NCBI GenBank assembly: GCA_035293985.1
Contig: DATGLS010000052.1
Location: 620,001 to 684,000, forward strand
Origin: JAVDCA01 sp035293985
GTDB lineage: Bacteria; Pseudomonadota; Alphaproteobacteria; Rhizobiales; Xanthobacteraceae
Direction: 5' to 3'
Length of the DNA: 64,000 bases
Part shown: positions 16,546-26,618 of the stretch, piece after piece
Layout of the letters: the number at the start of each line of letters is the position of its first letter
Numbering within the stretch: position 1 is the stretch's first letter
The notes under the pieces: model-generated
Told to the model about the DNA's origin: nothing
Databases searched by the model: none
Seen by the model: only the letters and a program-made list of their open reading frames with translations
Position numbers and translations under genes: made by a program

Positions 16546-16845
16546 ATGGCCAAAGCAGCGAAGTTTCGCCCCCTGCACGACCGGGTGGTCGTGCGCCGCA
16601 TCGATGCCGAGGAGAAGACCGCCGGCGGCATCATCATTCCCGACACCGCCAAGGAGAAGCCCTCGCAGGGAGAGATCCTCGCGGTCGGCCCGGGCGGCCG
16701 CGACGAAAGCGGCAAGCTCATCCCGATCGACCTCAAGGTCGGCGACAAGGTGCTGTTCGGCAAGTGGTCGGGGACCGAGGTCAAGCTCGACGGCCAGGAT
16801 CTCCTGATCATGAAGGAGTCCGACATCATGGGCGTGCTCGCCTAA
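16546..16845 (+). CDS. groES: Co-chaperonin GroES
   Basis: The 99-residue protein has the canonical FRPLHDRVVVRRI start, the mobile loop EEKTAGGIIIPDTAKEKP that docks on GroEL, and the C-terminal ESDIMGVL. It forms the heptameric lid of the GroEL cage. It is first in a two-gene operon, with 26 bases to groEL. Confidence 0.97.
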   Translation: MAKAAKFRPLHDRVVVRRIDAEEKTAGGIIIPDTAKEKPSQGEILAVGPGGRDESGKLIPIDLKVGDKVLFGKWSGTEVKLDGQDLLIMKESDIMGVLA

Positions 16846-16871
16846 CGCAAACTCGACCGGAGTACATTGAA

Positions 16872-18530
<1,659 letters not shown>

Positions 18531-18537
18531 TCCCGGC

Positions 18538-18631
18538 GTCCTTGCGAGGGCTGCGCAGCACCCGGAGCAATCTCGATCCGCACACGCATGAGCAAGCGAA
18601 ACGGGATTGCTTCGCTTCGCTCGCAATGACG
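18538..18631. repeat. Inverted repeat element, same family as 11153-11239
   Basis: Left arm 18538-18575 (CGTCCTTGCGAGGGC, diverged) and right arm 18603-18631 (GGGATTGCTTCGCTTCGC and GCAATGACG) flank about 27 bases. The right arm is nearly identical to the consensus seen in the other copy, while the left arm has decayed. Confidence 0.65.
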
Positions 18632-18641
18632 AAGAAAGGCA

Positions 18642-18671
18642 GGGCGCGGCCGAAGCCGCGCCCTTTTCTTT
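18642..18671 (+). terminator. Intrinsic terminator of groESL
   Basis: A perfect 9-base-pair GC stem, GGGCGCGGC/GCCGCGCCC with a CGAA tetraloop, is followed by TTTTCTTT. It lies 112 bases after the groEL stop and 4 bases before the stop of the converging DUF3551 gene, and may work in both directions. Confidence 0.85.
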
Positions 18672-18674
18672 GCG

Positions 18675-18941
18675 CTATCGCGATCTCTTGCGTCGCCGCT
18701 GCGTCGGTCTCGCGTGCATCGGCGGGGACGTCTGATAGAATGGGTTGCTCGTGCAGAAGCCCATGTTTCCCGGGCGCGCCTCTTCGCGGCACTGCTCGAA
18801 GGAATCGAACACGCAGGCCCAGACGCCGCTGCGGTCCTGGAACACCATGCACCACGGATGCGGCGGCCGCCCCGCGTGAGCGCTGGCCGATGCCGCGAAC
18901 ACGGCGAGAAGAGCAATCGCGCATCGCTTCACTGCAGACAT
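18675..18941 (-). CDS. DUF3551 family small secreted protein
   Basis: The 88-residue protein has a signal peptide (MSAVKRCAIALLAVFAASASAHAG). The mature domain contains the DUF3551 pattern PWCMVFQDRSGVWACVFDSFEQC then GFCTSNPFY, with four cysteines probably paired as disulfides. The tail is very basic (RRRKRSR). The family is abundant in Bradyrhizobium-type genomes and uncharacterised. The start at ATG 18941 gives a normal signal peptide; the ATG at 19010 adds an unlikely leader. Confidence 0.75.
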   Translation of the reverse strand: MSAVKRCAIALLAVFAASASAHAGRPPHPWCMVFQDRSGVWACVFDSFEQCREEARPGNMGFCTSNPFYQTSPPMHARPTQRRRKRSR

Positions 18942-19049
18942 CCCTGTCGTCTCGTAGCTCGTGGCCCGCATGGAGCGAAGCCCAACGCGGCGGTGCTGTC
19001 CGCGCATCACGGCGTTCGCGCCTCCATGCGGGCTGCCAGACTCTCTCCC

Positions 19050-19472
19050 CTAATTCGACTGCGCCCGGAAGCGCAGGGTGCGCGTGCCGATCAGCACCAG
19101 CGTGTCACCCTCGAGCTTCCAGTTGGTCACGGCGGCGAGCGCCGCGAGCATGTCGTCGTCGCCCTGCATGCGCTCGGGCGAGCAAGACTGGTCCGACTTC
19201 GGTCCGGTGATGATCGTGATGGTATCGCCCGCCACCACCAGCTGGCCTTTGACGCTGTTGCACCACATGGTGATGTCGGCGATGCCCTTCTCGTCGATGT
19301 CGATGCTCGGGATGCGCTTCGAGCCCTTGATCGGCGCAGCATCGAGCATGAACTCGCGGCCGAACGGAAACTCGGATTGGGCGGCCACCGCCGGCGCGAG
19401 GCAAGCCGCGAGCGAGGTGCCGACGGCAAGCGCGAGTATCGGGCGCCGAAGCGTGAGCCAAGGGCGGTGCAT
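19050..19472 (-). CDS. META-domain-like secreted protein
   Basis: The 140-residue protein from ATG 19472 has a signal sequence ending near APAVAAQ. The mature part resembles the META/HslJ domain: a WCNSVKGQL core, alternating strands with GDTITII, a second Cys in SCSPERM and the final strand GDTLVLIGTRTLRF. The function is unknown; META proteins are often stress-related envelope proteins. ATG 19499 is an alternative start. Confidence 0.65.
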   Translation of the reverse strand: MHRPWLTLRRPILALAVGTSLAACLAPAVAAQSEFPFGREFMLDAAPIKGSKRIPSIDIDEKGIADITMWCNSVKGQLVVAGDTITIITGPKSDQSCSPERMQGDDDMLAALAAVTNWKLEGDTLVLIGTRTLRFRAQSN

Positions 19473-19580
19473 TACGAATCTCCAACAGAAATGACGCACG
19501 TTCGGAGGGGCCGCGGGCCGCGCTCACGGCCGGCAGAGGCAAGGATCAGGCCGATGCGGAGGGCGACGCGACGGGCAGCG

Positions 19581-20345
19581 TCACCGCGATGCGGTGTCGC
19601 GCGCGATGGTCGCCAGCGCTTCCTGGACGGTGGTCATGAATTGCGCCGGGAAGATGATCGTCGAGTTCTTCTCGGTCGCGATCTCGGCCATGGTCTGCAG
19701 GGTGCGCAGCTGCAGCGCCACGGGATGCTGCGAGATGATGTCGGCCGCCTGGCCGAGCCGTTGGGCGGCGGCGAACTCGCCCTCCGCGGCGACGATCTTG
19801 GCGCGCCGCTCGCGCTCCGCCTCAGCTTCCTTGGCCATCGCCCGCTGCATGTTGTCGGGCAGCACGATGTCCTTGATCTCGACCGCGGTGACCTGCGTGC
19901 CCCACGGCTCGGTGTGGCCGTCGATCACGTTCTTGATCTGCTCGTTGATGCTCGCCGTGTCGGAGAGGAGCTGATCGAGGCTGAAGCGCCCGACCACGTT
20001 GCGCACCGTGGTCTGGCTGATCTGGTTGATGGCGTTGTAGACGTTCTCGATCTGGATGACGGCGCGCTCGGGATCGGAGATGTGATAGTAGCAAACCGCC
20101 GCGATGTCGATCGACACGTTGTCCTTGGTGATGATCTTCTGCGACGGAATCTGCATCGTCACGGTGCGCAGCGAGACGCGCACCATGGTCTGGAGCGGCA
20201 CGAAGATCAAGGTAAGTCCCGGACCGCGCACGCCCTCGAACTTGCCCAGGAAGAACACGACGCCGCGCTCGTACTGGCGCAGCACGCGCAGTGCCGAGAG
20301 CAGGTAGAGAACGATGATGGCGATGAGAACCAGACCCGCACCCAT
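19581..20345 (-). CDS. Slipin (SPFH/band 7 membrane protein)
   Basis: The 254-residue protein has one N-terminal membrane helix (VLIAIIVLYLLSAL) followed at once by the SPFH domain: RVLRQYERGVVFFLGKF, GPGLTLIFVPLQ, VSIDIAAVCYYHISDP and the conserved TVRNVVGRFSLDQLLSD. A charged coiled-coil region (AEAERERRAKIVAAEGE) follows. It belongs to the stomatin-like slipins, which oligomerise in membrane microdomains. The usual partner NfeD-type protease gene is not adjacent. Confidence 0.88.
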   Translation of the reverse strand: MGAGLVLIAIIVLYLLSALRVLRQYERGVVFFLGKFEGVRGPGLTLIFVPLQTMVRVSLRTVTMQIPSQKIITKDNVSIDIAAVCYYHISDPERAVIQIENVYNAINQISQTTVRNVVGRFSLDQLLSDTASINEQIKNVIDGHTEPWGTQVTAVEIKDIVLPDNMQRAMAKEAEAERERRAKIVAAEGEFAAAQRLGQAADIISQHPVALQLRTLQTMAEIATEKNSTIIFPAQFMTTVQEALATIARDTASR

Positions 20346-20392
20346 GAACCTCTCCCTCGGTTAGGGGCGGGACCTTAGCATGATGGAGAGAG

Positions 20393-20469
20393 TGCGAATA
20401 GCGAGTGGCGAATGCGAGAGACGAAGCGGCGGGCTCTCCCCTATTCGCTACTCGCTATTCGCCATTCAC
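20393..20469. repeat. Inverted array of TATTCGC units, second copy
   Basis: Left part 20393-20420 (GCGAATAGCGAGTGGCGAAT) and right part 20436-20469 (CTATTCGCTACTCGCTATTC) repeat the arrangement at 13107-13185. The element fills most of the gap between the slipin gene start and the 3' end of the LVIVD gene. Confidence 0.65.
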
Positions 20470-20474
20470 CAAGC

Positions 20475-21599
20475 TCACACCCGCTCGATGATCGTCACGC
20501 CGCGCAGCCGGTCGACCAGGTAGATCAGCCCGCGCTCGTCGACCGTCACGTCGTTGCTCGACACGCGCTCGCTCCCCGCCGGCACGTCGGGCATGAAGTG
20601 GGCGACCTCGCGCGGCGAATGCGGGTTCTTCACGTCGATGATGCGCAGCCCTTGCGCGAACCAGGCGAACGGGATCTCGGTGCCGAGGACCTTCTCGCAT
20701 GGCTGGTGGCACGCGGTCATGATCTTGTGCGGGCCCTTGCCCTCGATTCCCTCGACTTGGAAGCTGCCGACCGGTACGGGGAGCGTCTCGTCGGTGACGT
20801 CGACCATCCACATGAAGGCCGGCAACGTGTCCTCGGTGCGCTGCACGTCCTCGTCGGCGACCACCAGATAGCGGCGGCCGTTGATCGCGAACGGCAGCGG
20901 CAGCGCCGTGTGGGTCGGGCAGCCGAACGGCGGCGTCCAGTCGAGGCCGGAGACGAATTTCGGCCTGGTCATATCGTCGATGTCGAGGATGACGAAGCCG
21001 GCCTGCCAGTAGCTGGTGTAGAGCCGGTTGCCCATGCGCAGCGGATGATGGCAGCGGTGCGCGGTCTTCGACCAGTTCGGCGTCTCGCCGCCCGCGGCGT
21101 GCTGGCCGGGCAGCCACCAGCGTCCGACCTCGGTGGGGTGCGCCGGATCCTTCAGGTCCATGATCATCACGATGTTGCCGACGTATCCCTCCAGCGTGGG
21201 CGAGAGGTAGGCGTAGCGCCCATCGAAATCGAAACGGTGCACGCCGGTGCCGACGGTCTTCCAACGCGTGAGCTCGCGCGGGTTCTTCGGATCGCTGACG
21301 TCGTAGACGCCGAAGCCGGGCGCGAAATCAGCCGGCACCGGGTTCGGGTCGGCGTGGTTGAGCTCGTGGTTGACCACCATCACGCCGTCATGCACCCGCA
21401 CCTTGTGCGAATGAGTGCCGGGCGGCATGCCGATCTTGGCGAGCTCCTTCGGGTTCTTGGGATCGCGCACGTCGAAAATGGAGGTGCCGTGCGGGCTGCG
21501 CATATGCGCCACATAGGCGATGCCATTCTGCACGATGACCTGACCGCCGCCGGCGCAATCGACATAGCCGACCTGGCGAAGCCCGACACCCGAACCCAT
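20475..21599 (-). CDS. LVIVD-repeat beta-propeller protein
   Basis: The 374-residue protein is made of repeated blade motifs of the LVIVD type, such as TSIFDVRDPKNPKELA, FGVYDVSDPKNPRELT, FVILDIDDMTRPKFV and LRIIDVKNPHSPREVA, spaced 45-60 residues apart. Conserved His pairs (GTHSHKV, HRCHHPL) could bind metal. No clear signal peptide is present. The start ATG 21599 has a strong GGGAGGA a few bases upstream. The function is unknown; such proteins are often proposed as ligand-binding or choice-of-anchor propellers. Confidence 0.75.
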   Translation of the reverse strand: MGSGVGLRQVGYVDCAGGGQVIVQNGIAYVAHMRSPHGTSIFDVRDPKNPKELAKIGMPPGTHSHKVRVHDGVMVVNHELNHADPNPVPADFAPGFGVYDVSDPKNPRELTRWKTVGTGVHRFDFDGRYAYLSPTLEGYVGNIVMIMDLKDPAHPTEVGRWWLPGQHAAGGETPNWSKTAHRCHHPLRMGNRLYTSYWQAGFVILDIDDMTRPKFVSGLDWTPPFGCPTHTALPLPFAINGRRYLVVADEDVQRTEDTLPAFMWMVDVTDETLPVPVGSFQVEGIEGKGPHKIMTACHQPCEKVLGTEIPFAWFAQGLRIIDVKNPHSPREVAHFMPDVPAGSERVSSNDVTVDERGLIYLVDRLRGVTIIERV

Positions 21600-21750
21600 A
21601 CGTTCCTCCCGGCGCGCGAATTTTTGCCGCCACCTGATAGCACGCCGGCCGCCGTTTGCAGCCGGCCTGGCGGCATGCCCGCCTTGCGCCTCGCCCCTGC
21701 GCGACGTTCAGCCGATGAAAATCCTCCGGAGCACTTGCCGCCGTTCGCAC

Positions 21751-21788
21751 AAAAACGAGGCGGCGCCCTCCCGCAGGAGGACGCCGCC
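21751..21788 (-). terminator. Intrinsic terminator of the porin gene
   Basis: Read on the minus strand, a 13-base stem (GGCGGCGTCCTCC paired with GGAGGGCGCCGCC, one G-U pair) with a short loop is followed by TCGTTTTT. It begins about 25 bases after the porin stop at 21814. Confidence 0.85.
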
Positions 21789-21813
21789 AGACGAGGGTAG
21801 ACGATCCGAGCTG

Positions 21814-22770
21814 TTACTTCAGCGCCGACAGGGCGGTGTCGACCGAGAGCTTGGCGATGAAGGTCGCGCCGCACCAGTTCGAACCGGGGCCGCCCGGATT
21901 GATCGGGGTCGAGGCGACGCCCGTGGCGGTGTGGTCGCTGGTGAAGGCGTTGCAGTCGCCCTTGCTCAGGTCGGTGTCGTAGTAGCGCAGGTCGAGCGTG
22001 AAGACCTTGTAGGTGAAGCCGAAGCCCAGATCCCAGGTCGTGTAGCTCTTGTACGGGATTCCGTTCGGGAAGCCCGCGACCGCGTAGAAGTTGTCGCTCG
22101 TGCCGAGGAACCAGTGGCCGACGTCACCCGAGACGTACATGCCCCAATCCTTCGGGAAGAGATTGGACGGCAGCACGTACTTGGCGGTGCCGGCGAGGAA
22201 TTCGCCGTCGGCGCCCGAGTTCAGCACGGACGGCGAGTAGTACAGGCTGCCGCCGAACGAGAACTGGTCGTTCACCGTGTAGGTCGCCTTGCCGTAGATT
22301 TCCCAGAAGCTCACGTCGGCCTTGATGACGTTGCCGTTCGGCAGGCTCGGATTGCAGCCGGCGAACCCGGTGTTGAAGCACTGGCCCCCCGGGTACCAGT
22401 AGTACCAAGCGCCGAAATCGAGGGCGAGCTTGCCGAAGGTCGGCCGGATGCCGCCGTAGAAGTCGATTTCCGCTGCGGCGTGGTTCGGGAAGTCGATGCT
22501 CTCGCCGCCCAAGCCCAGGTAGCCCTGCAGGCTGTCGCTGAAGTTGTAGCGGGGCTCGAAGTAGGTCCCGACCGCCGGCTTGTGCGCCGACTGGGTAATG
22601 CCGCGGAAGTTGTAGTCCGTCGCGATCCACGAGCCGAACGCGACGTCCCACGGGCTCGTCGCCACGGGAGCCGCCGGCGGCGCCTTCGTCACCATCGGCA
22701 AGTCGGCCGCGAACGTTCCGGTGGCCGTGAACGCGGCCGCCACCAACGCCGTCGCAATCCCCTTCTTCAT
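21814..22770 (-). CDS. TorF-family putative outer-membrane porin
   Basis: The 318-residue protein has a Sec signal peptide (MKKGIATALVAAAF to FAADLP). Amphipathic beta strands follow, with the family marker SWIATDYNFRGITQS near the mature N-terminus and many aromatic residues. Two internal Cys pairs (around QCFNTGFAGC and DCN/WC near the C-terminus) may form loop disulfides. The protein probably forms a beta-barrel channel. ATG 22770 gives the signal peptide. It has its own terminator and a long upstream regulatory gap. Confidence 0.8.
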   Translation of the reverse strand: MKKGIATALVAAAFTATGTFAADLPMVTKAPPAAPVATSPWDVAFGSWIATDYNFRGITQSAHKPAVGTYFEPRYNFSDSLQGYLGLGGESIDFPNHAAAEIDFYGGIRPTFGKLALDFGAWYYWYPGGQCFNTGFAGCNPSLPNGNVIKADVSFWEIYGKATYTVNDQFSFGGSLYYSPSVLNSGADGEFLAGTAKYVLPSNLFPKDWGMYVSGDVGHWFLGTSDNFYAVAGFPNGIPYKSYTTWDLGFGFTYKVFTLDLRYYDTDLSKGDCNAFTSDHTATGVASTPINPGGPGSNWCGATFIAKLSVDTALSALK

Positions 22771-23248
22771 CGCCAGCCCCTGATTTTTAGTTTCTTGTTC
22801 GAGCACCCGCACCACCCCGAACAAGAAGACCCCACGAGACGTTCGGACGCTTCCGAACATCCGCCTTGACGCTGCCGATTTAACCCACACCGGAACCTGG
22901 AGTCGCAAGGCGAAAGCTGCAGCAATTGCTGCATTTTTAGGCGATCAAAGCGTTTTTTTCGCGAAAGAATCCCGACGTTGCATTTGCGTCACACTGCGAG
23001 GTAACGACATCCGGGATCGGCAGTATCTGAACGCGCGATCGTGAAGCGGCGTTCGCCAAGAGCATCCGCGTCGAATTTGCCGGCACCAGGAATATCGGGA
23101 AGAAGCAAGGAGGCCCACGCAAGCGCGGGCCTTCGGAGCACAATGTCTCACGAGATCGGCCTTGGTCGGAATGAAGCGCGCTTCAACCGGAGGCTCCGTA
23201 AAAGATCATCCTCCGGCAATTCGCTCGATCCCTGCGAGGCGACCGGCG
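22771..23248. other. 478-base intergenic region with a 16-base perfect palindrome upstream of the porin
   Basis: There is no coding content. At 22918-22933 TGCAGCAATTGCTGCA is a perfect palindrome about 150 bases upstream of the porin start, a candidate operator. At about 23110-23129 an imperfect stem GGCCCACGC/GCGCGGGCC may end the transcript of the gene that stops at 23249. The region is AT-richer than its surroundings near 22930-23000. Confidence 0.5.
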
Positions 23249-24334
23249 CTAGGCCGCGGCCGCCTTCTTCCGATTGGCCTCCAGCCGCGCATCGACCAGC
23301 GCCACCTGCGCGTCGATCGCCGGGTGGCTCAGGCCCTTCTGCCGGGCGATCAGCTGCACCAGCTTGTCGGCGCGCTCGATATTGGGCGCCCCGTTCTGCA
23401 GCGCCCGCGCCGCCGAGGCCGGCCGCGTCAGGCTCTGCGCCGCCGCGGCGTACTTCTCGAACGGCACTAGGTCGCTCGGGTTGGCGCCAAGCTTGACGCA
23501 GAGGTCGAACACGAAGTTGTAAACCGAGCGCGACGTGTCGAGGTCGCTCCACACGGCCTCCTGAGCCGTCCGCATGCCGTCCTTGGTGACGCAGCGATAA
23601 TTGCCGGCGAGCAGCATCGCCCATTTGGCGAGCGGCACGAAAATCGAGTCGTAGACCTTGAGCTTGACGGGCAGCTCGATCTTGTTGCCGTCGCCGGCGT
23701 CGTAGCGGATCGCCTCGATCTCGTCCTGGAGCTGGCGCAGGATCGCGGTCGACTTATCGTCATCGAAGCGCGCCACCTTGAAGTTGGTCGGCAGCGTGAC
23801 CATCAGCACGTTGACCTTCTCGTCGGGCGGGCGGATCGCCTGCGGGTCGGGGCTGTTGAGCGTGATGGTCCGCGGATCGAACGAATCCCACACCCGGGGA
23901 TCGGTGAAGGCGGGCTCGAGCGCCGCGTAGTCGAGGCCCGGGATGCGCTTCACATAGGGCAGCGGCGGCATGTTCATGATCGACATGCAGGGCACGCGCG
24001 ATTTCGCCACCGCGTCGAGCAGCTCGCGCACGCCGGGCGAGCGGTATTGCGGCTCCTGCATCGCGAGGCCGACGAGATCGTAGTCCTTCAGGTTGATGCC
24101 GGTCGCCGGTCCTGCCGTCACCTTGCCGGGCAGGTTGCGCGAGCGCAGGACCACCGGGTCCTTGCGGCCGCGCACCGGCAGACGCACTTCGAAGCCCTCG
24201 GCATTGATCAGGTCCGCCTCGGCGGGGAGGCACACCATGTGGATCTTGTGACCGCCGAACAGGAGCTTGGACGCGAGCAGCGAGCCGTAGGACGCGCCCA
24301 TCATCAAAATGTTGTAAGTCGCCGGCATCGCCAC
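23249..24334 (-). CDS. Ketopantoate reductase-like (ApbA/PanE fold) oxidoreductase
   Basis: The 361-residue protein has an N-terminal Rossmann motif, ILMMGASYGSLLASKLL at about residues 9-25, where PanE has GxGxxG. An alpha-helical C-terminal half follows. It is longer than PanE (about 300 residues) and lacks a clear match to the catalytic Lys/Asn/Glu pattern, so another NAD(P)-dependent 2-oxo acid reductase role is likely. The gene stands alone with hairpins on both sides. Confidence 0.65.
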   Translation of the reverse strand: MAMPATYNILMMGASYGSLLASKLLFGGHKIHMVCLPAEADLINAEGFEVRLPVRGRKDPVVLRSRNLPGKVTAGPATGINLKDYDLVGLAMQEPQYRSPGVRELLDAVAKSRVPCMSIMNMPPLPYVKRIPGLDYAALEPAFTDPRVWDSFDPRTITLNSPDPQAIRPPDEKVNVLMVTLPTNFKVARFDDDKSTAILRQLQDEIEAIRYDAGDGNKIELPVKLKVYDSIFVPLAKWAMLLAGNYRCVTKDGMRTAQEAVWSDLDTSRSVYNFVFDLCVKLGANPSDLVPFEKYAAAAQSLTRPASAARALQNGAPNIERADKLVQLIARQKGLSHPAIDAQVALVDARLEANRKKAAAA

Positions 24335-24526
24335 GGCCTCCCTATGCTGTGAGAAACGTTGAGGGTTTCGGCCGTTCGGCCGCTCTCGCCGTCATCGTAG
24401 GCGGGGAGCCCCGCACAAGCAATCGGGGTCGCGGCCGGCGCGCCATGGCGCGTCAATCGGCCCGACCCCGAGCAGCTTTCGACGAAAGCAGAATGCGCGC
24501 AGCCGCGCGGATGGCGCAAGGAGCGA

Positions 24527-24560
24527 GCCGTGTCGGGCGTCAGCGGACGCTCGACACGGC
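24527..24560. terminator. Strong hairpin downstream of the H1-like gene
   Basis: A 15-base stem (GCCGTGTCGGGCGTC with GACGCTCGACACGGC, one mismatch) encloses AGCG. It begins 27 bases past the stop of the minus-strand gene at 24587. No clear T-run follows on that strand, so termination may be weak or Rho-assisted. Confidence 0.5.
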
Positions 24561-24586
24561 CTAACCCTGCCCGAAAGCCTTGTGGC

Positions 24587-25192
24587 TTACGAGCCGCTGT
24601 GGCCGCCACCACCCCCGTGACCGCCACCACCGTGGCCGCCTTCGCTTCCCGGCGGACGATAGCTGGGCGCCGGCGAGTGGGACGGCGCGGAGTGCGACGG
24701 CTGCGAGTGTGACGGTTGCGAATGAGATGGCGCCGGCGAGGATGTGTGCGTCGGCGTATGCGATGGCGCAGGCGTGTGTGTTGCCGTATGGGTCGGCGTG
24801 TGCGGCGCAGGTGCGGCCGGACGCGGCGCCATCGGCGCCGGCGACGGCATGCTCGGACGCGGTGCGGCGGCAGCCGCCGGCGCGGCAGGTCGCGGCGCAG
24901 GGGCCGGAGCGGGTCTCGGAGCCGGGGCCGGAGCTGGCTTCGGCGCAGGCGCCGGGGCATGCGCGGGCTTCGGCGTTGCCATGGCGGGCGCGGGCTTCGG
25001 CGCCGCGGCGGGCTTCGCCGCCGCCGGTTTCTTTCTCGCCGGCGCCTTCGCCTTCACGGTCTTCTTCGCCGACTTCTTCGCGGCCTTCTTCGCGCTCTTC
25101 TTCGCCACGACTTTCCGGCGCTTTGCCGGCGCGGCCTTTTTCGCTTTCTTGGCCTTTTTCGCTTTCTTCGCTTTCGCCTTCTTCTTCGCCAT
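24587..25192 (-). CDS. Histone H1-like low-complexity protein with His/Gly tail
   Basis: The 201-residue protein is entirely low-complexity and has four zones. Residues 1-55 are Lys/Ala-rich (KKAKKAKKAKK, KKSAKK), like the C-terminal tail of histone H1 and bacterial H1-like proteins. Residues 56-130 are Ala/Pro repeats (PAPAPKPAPAPAPRP). Residues 130-180 hold Thr/Ser-His-Pro-Gln repeats (PSHSQPSHSQPSHS). Residues 185-201 are a Gly/His tail (GGHGGGGHGGGGGHSGS). There is no signal peptide. DNA binding by the basic zone and metal binding by the His-rich tail are inferences. Low-complexity frames can be spurious, but ATG, stop and codon phase are all consistent. Confidence 0.55.
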   Translation of the reverse strand: MAKKKAKAKKAKKAKKAKKAAPAKRRKVVAKKSAKKAAKKSAKKTVKAKAPARKKPAAAKPAAAPKPAPAMATPKPAHAPAPAPKPAPAPAPRPAPAPAPRPAAPAAAAAPRPSMPSPAPMAPRPAAPAPHTPTHTATHTPAPSHTPTHTSSPAPSHSQPSHSQPSHSAPSHSPAPSYRPPGSEGGHGGGGHGGGGGHSGS

Positions 25193-25299
25193 GATCGACC
25201 TCCCGATCGTTCGGCAGCCTGGTGATCGCGCGCCGCCGCACCATGCGCGGCGCTATCGCAATCGTCATCACAGTTCCGTCATACGATCCGACCGCGCGG

Positions 25300-26613
25300 T
25301 CAGACCGCGTCACCTCGTCTCCTCACAGCCCCCGGCATCGGGCCGCCGGTCGCCCAGTCGATCAACTCGATCGGATGGACCACCGGGATATCGGTCCCCG
25401 CCGCGATCTGAGTGATGCATCCGACATTGCCGGCGGCGATCACATCGGGAGCGACCTTCGCGATATTCGCAACCTTGCGGTCGCGTAACGCCCTCGCCAG
25501 CTGCGGCTGCAGCATGTTGTAGCTCCCAGCCGAACCACAGCAGAGATGGCCGTCAGGTACATCTTTGACGACGAATCCTGATTTGGAAAGTATTTCCTTC
25601 GGATCGCGTGTGATCTTCTGTCCATGTTGCAGTGAACAAGCACCATGATAGGCGACCCGCAGCGGAGGTCTGGAGACAGTACTCAAATTGCTGATTTTAT
25701 TTACATATTCGCTCACGTCGCGAGCGAGCGCGGAGACCGTTTTTGCCTTCGCGGCGTAGGCCGGATCATCGCGCAGCATGAAGCCGTAATCCTTGATCGT
25801 CGTGCCGCATCCGGACGCCGTGACGAGAATCGAATCGATTCCCGCGCCCTCGATCTCGCGCGTCCAGGCATCGACATTGGCGCGCGCCGACGCGAGCGCC
25901 TCCTCGTGCCGGCCCATGTGATGGACGAGCGAGCCGCAGCATTCCTCCCCTTCGGCCAGCACCACCTCGACGCCATGCCGGGTGAGCACCCGAATCGTCG
26001 ACGCGTTGATCTCCGGTGTCAGCACGCTGGCGACGCAGCCGGTGAGCAGCGCGACGCGGCCGCGCCGCTCGCCCTGCGCCGGAAAGACGCGCGGGCCCGA
26101 CGCCTCGCGCGGTGGAGCTCGGCCCGGCGCGAGCCGCAGCATGGCGGCGAGGGGCTTCAGGCCGAGCGCATCGAACAGCGGCGCGAGCGGTCGGGCGAGC
26201 CGGGCGCCGATCAGTGTCCAGCGAAACAGGTTCGGTCGCGGCAGCACCCGCGCGATCACGGCGCGAAGGACGCGATCGAGGAAGGGACGCCGATAGGTCT
26301 CCTCCACGTGGGCGCGCGCCTGGTCGATCAGGTGCATGTAGTGCACGCCGGACGGACAAGTGGTCATGCAGGCGAGACACGACAGGCAGCGGTCGAGATG
26401 CGTAACCACGTCGGCGGTCGCCGGCCGGTCGTGCTCGAGCATGTCCTTGATCAGGTAGATGCGCCCGCGCGGCGAATCGAGCTCGTCGCCGAGCAGCACA
26501 TAGGTCGGGCAGGTCGCGGTGCAGAAGCCGCAATGCACGCAGGCGCGCAGGATTTTGTCGGCTTCCTTGATGTCCGGATCGGCGAGCTGGGCGAGCGTGA
26601 AGGAGGTCTGCAT
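25300..26613 (-). CDS. glcF: Glycolate oxidase iron-sulfur subunit GlcF
   Basis: The 437-residue protein has two 4Fe-4S ferredoxin motifs, Cys25/28/31/35 (CVHCGFCTATCP) and Cys76/79/82/86 (CLSCLACMTTCP). Two CCG domains follow (EECCGSL and HLCCGSAG). It passes electrons from the GlcD flavin to the membrane chain during oxidation of glycolate to glyoxylate. ATG 26613 is preferred because LAQLADPDIKEAD then begins close to the N-terminus. glcE ends 6 bases upstream. Confidence 0.92.
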   Translation of the reverse strand: MQTSFTLAQLADPDIKEADKILRACVHCGFCTATCPTYVLLGDELDSPRGRIYLIKDMLEHDRPATADVVTHLDRCLSCLACMTTCPSGVHYMHLIDQARAHVEETYRRPFLDRVLRAVIARVLPRPNLFRWTLIGARLARPLAPLFDALGLKPLAAMLRLAPGRAPPREASGPRVFPAQGERRGRVALLTGCVASVLTPEINASTIRVLTRHGVEVVLAEGEECCGSLVHHMGRHEEALASARANVDAWTREIEGAGIDSILVTASGCGTTIKDYGFMLRDDPAYAAKAKTVSALARDVSEYVNKISNLSTVSRPPLRVAYHGACSLQHGQKITRDPKEILSKSGFVVKDVPDGHLCCGSAGSYNMLQPQLARALRDRKVANIAKVAPDVIAAGNVGCITQIAAGTDIPVVHPIELIDWATGGPMPGAVRRRGDAV

Positions 26614-26618
26614 GCGTA

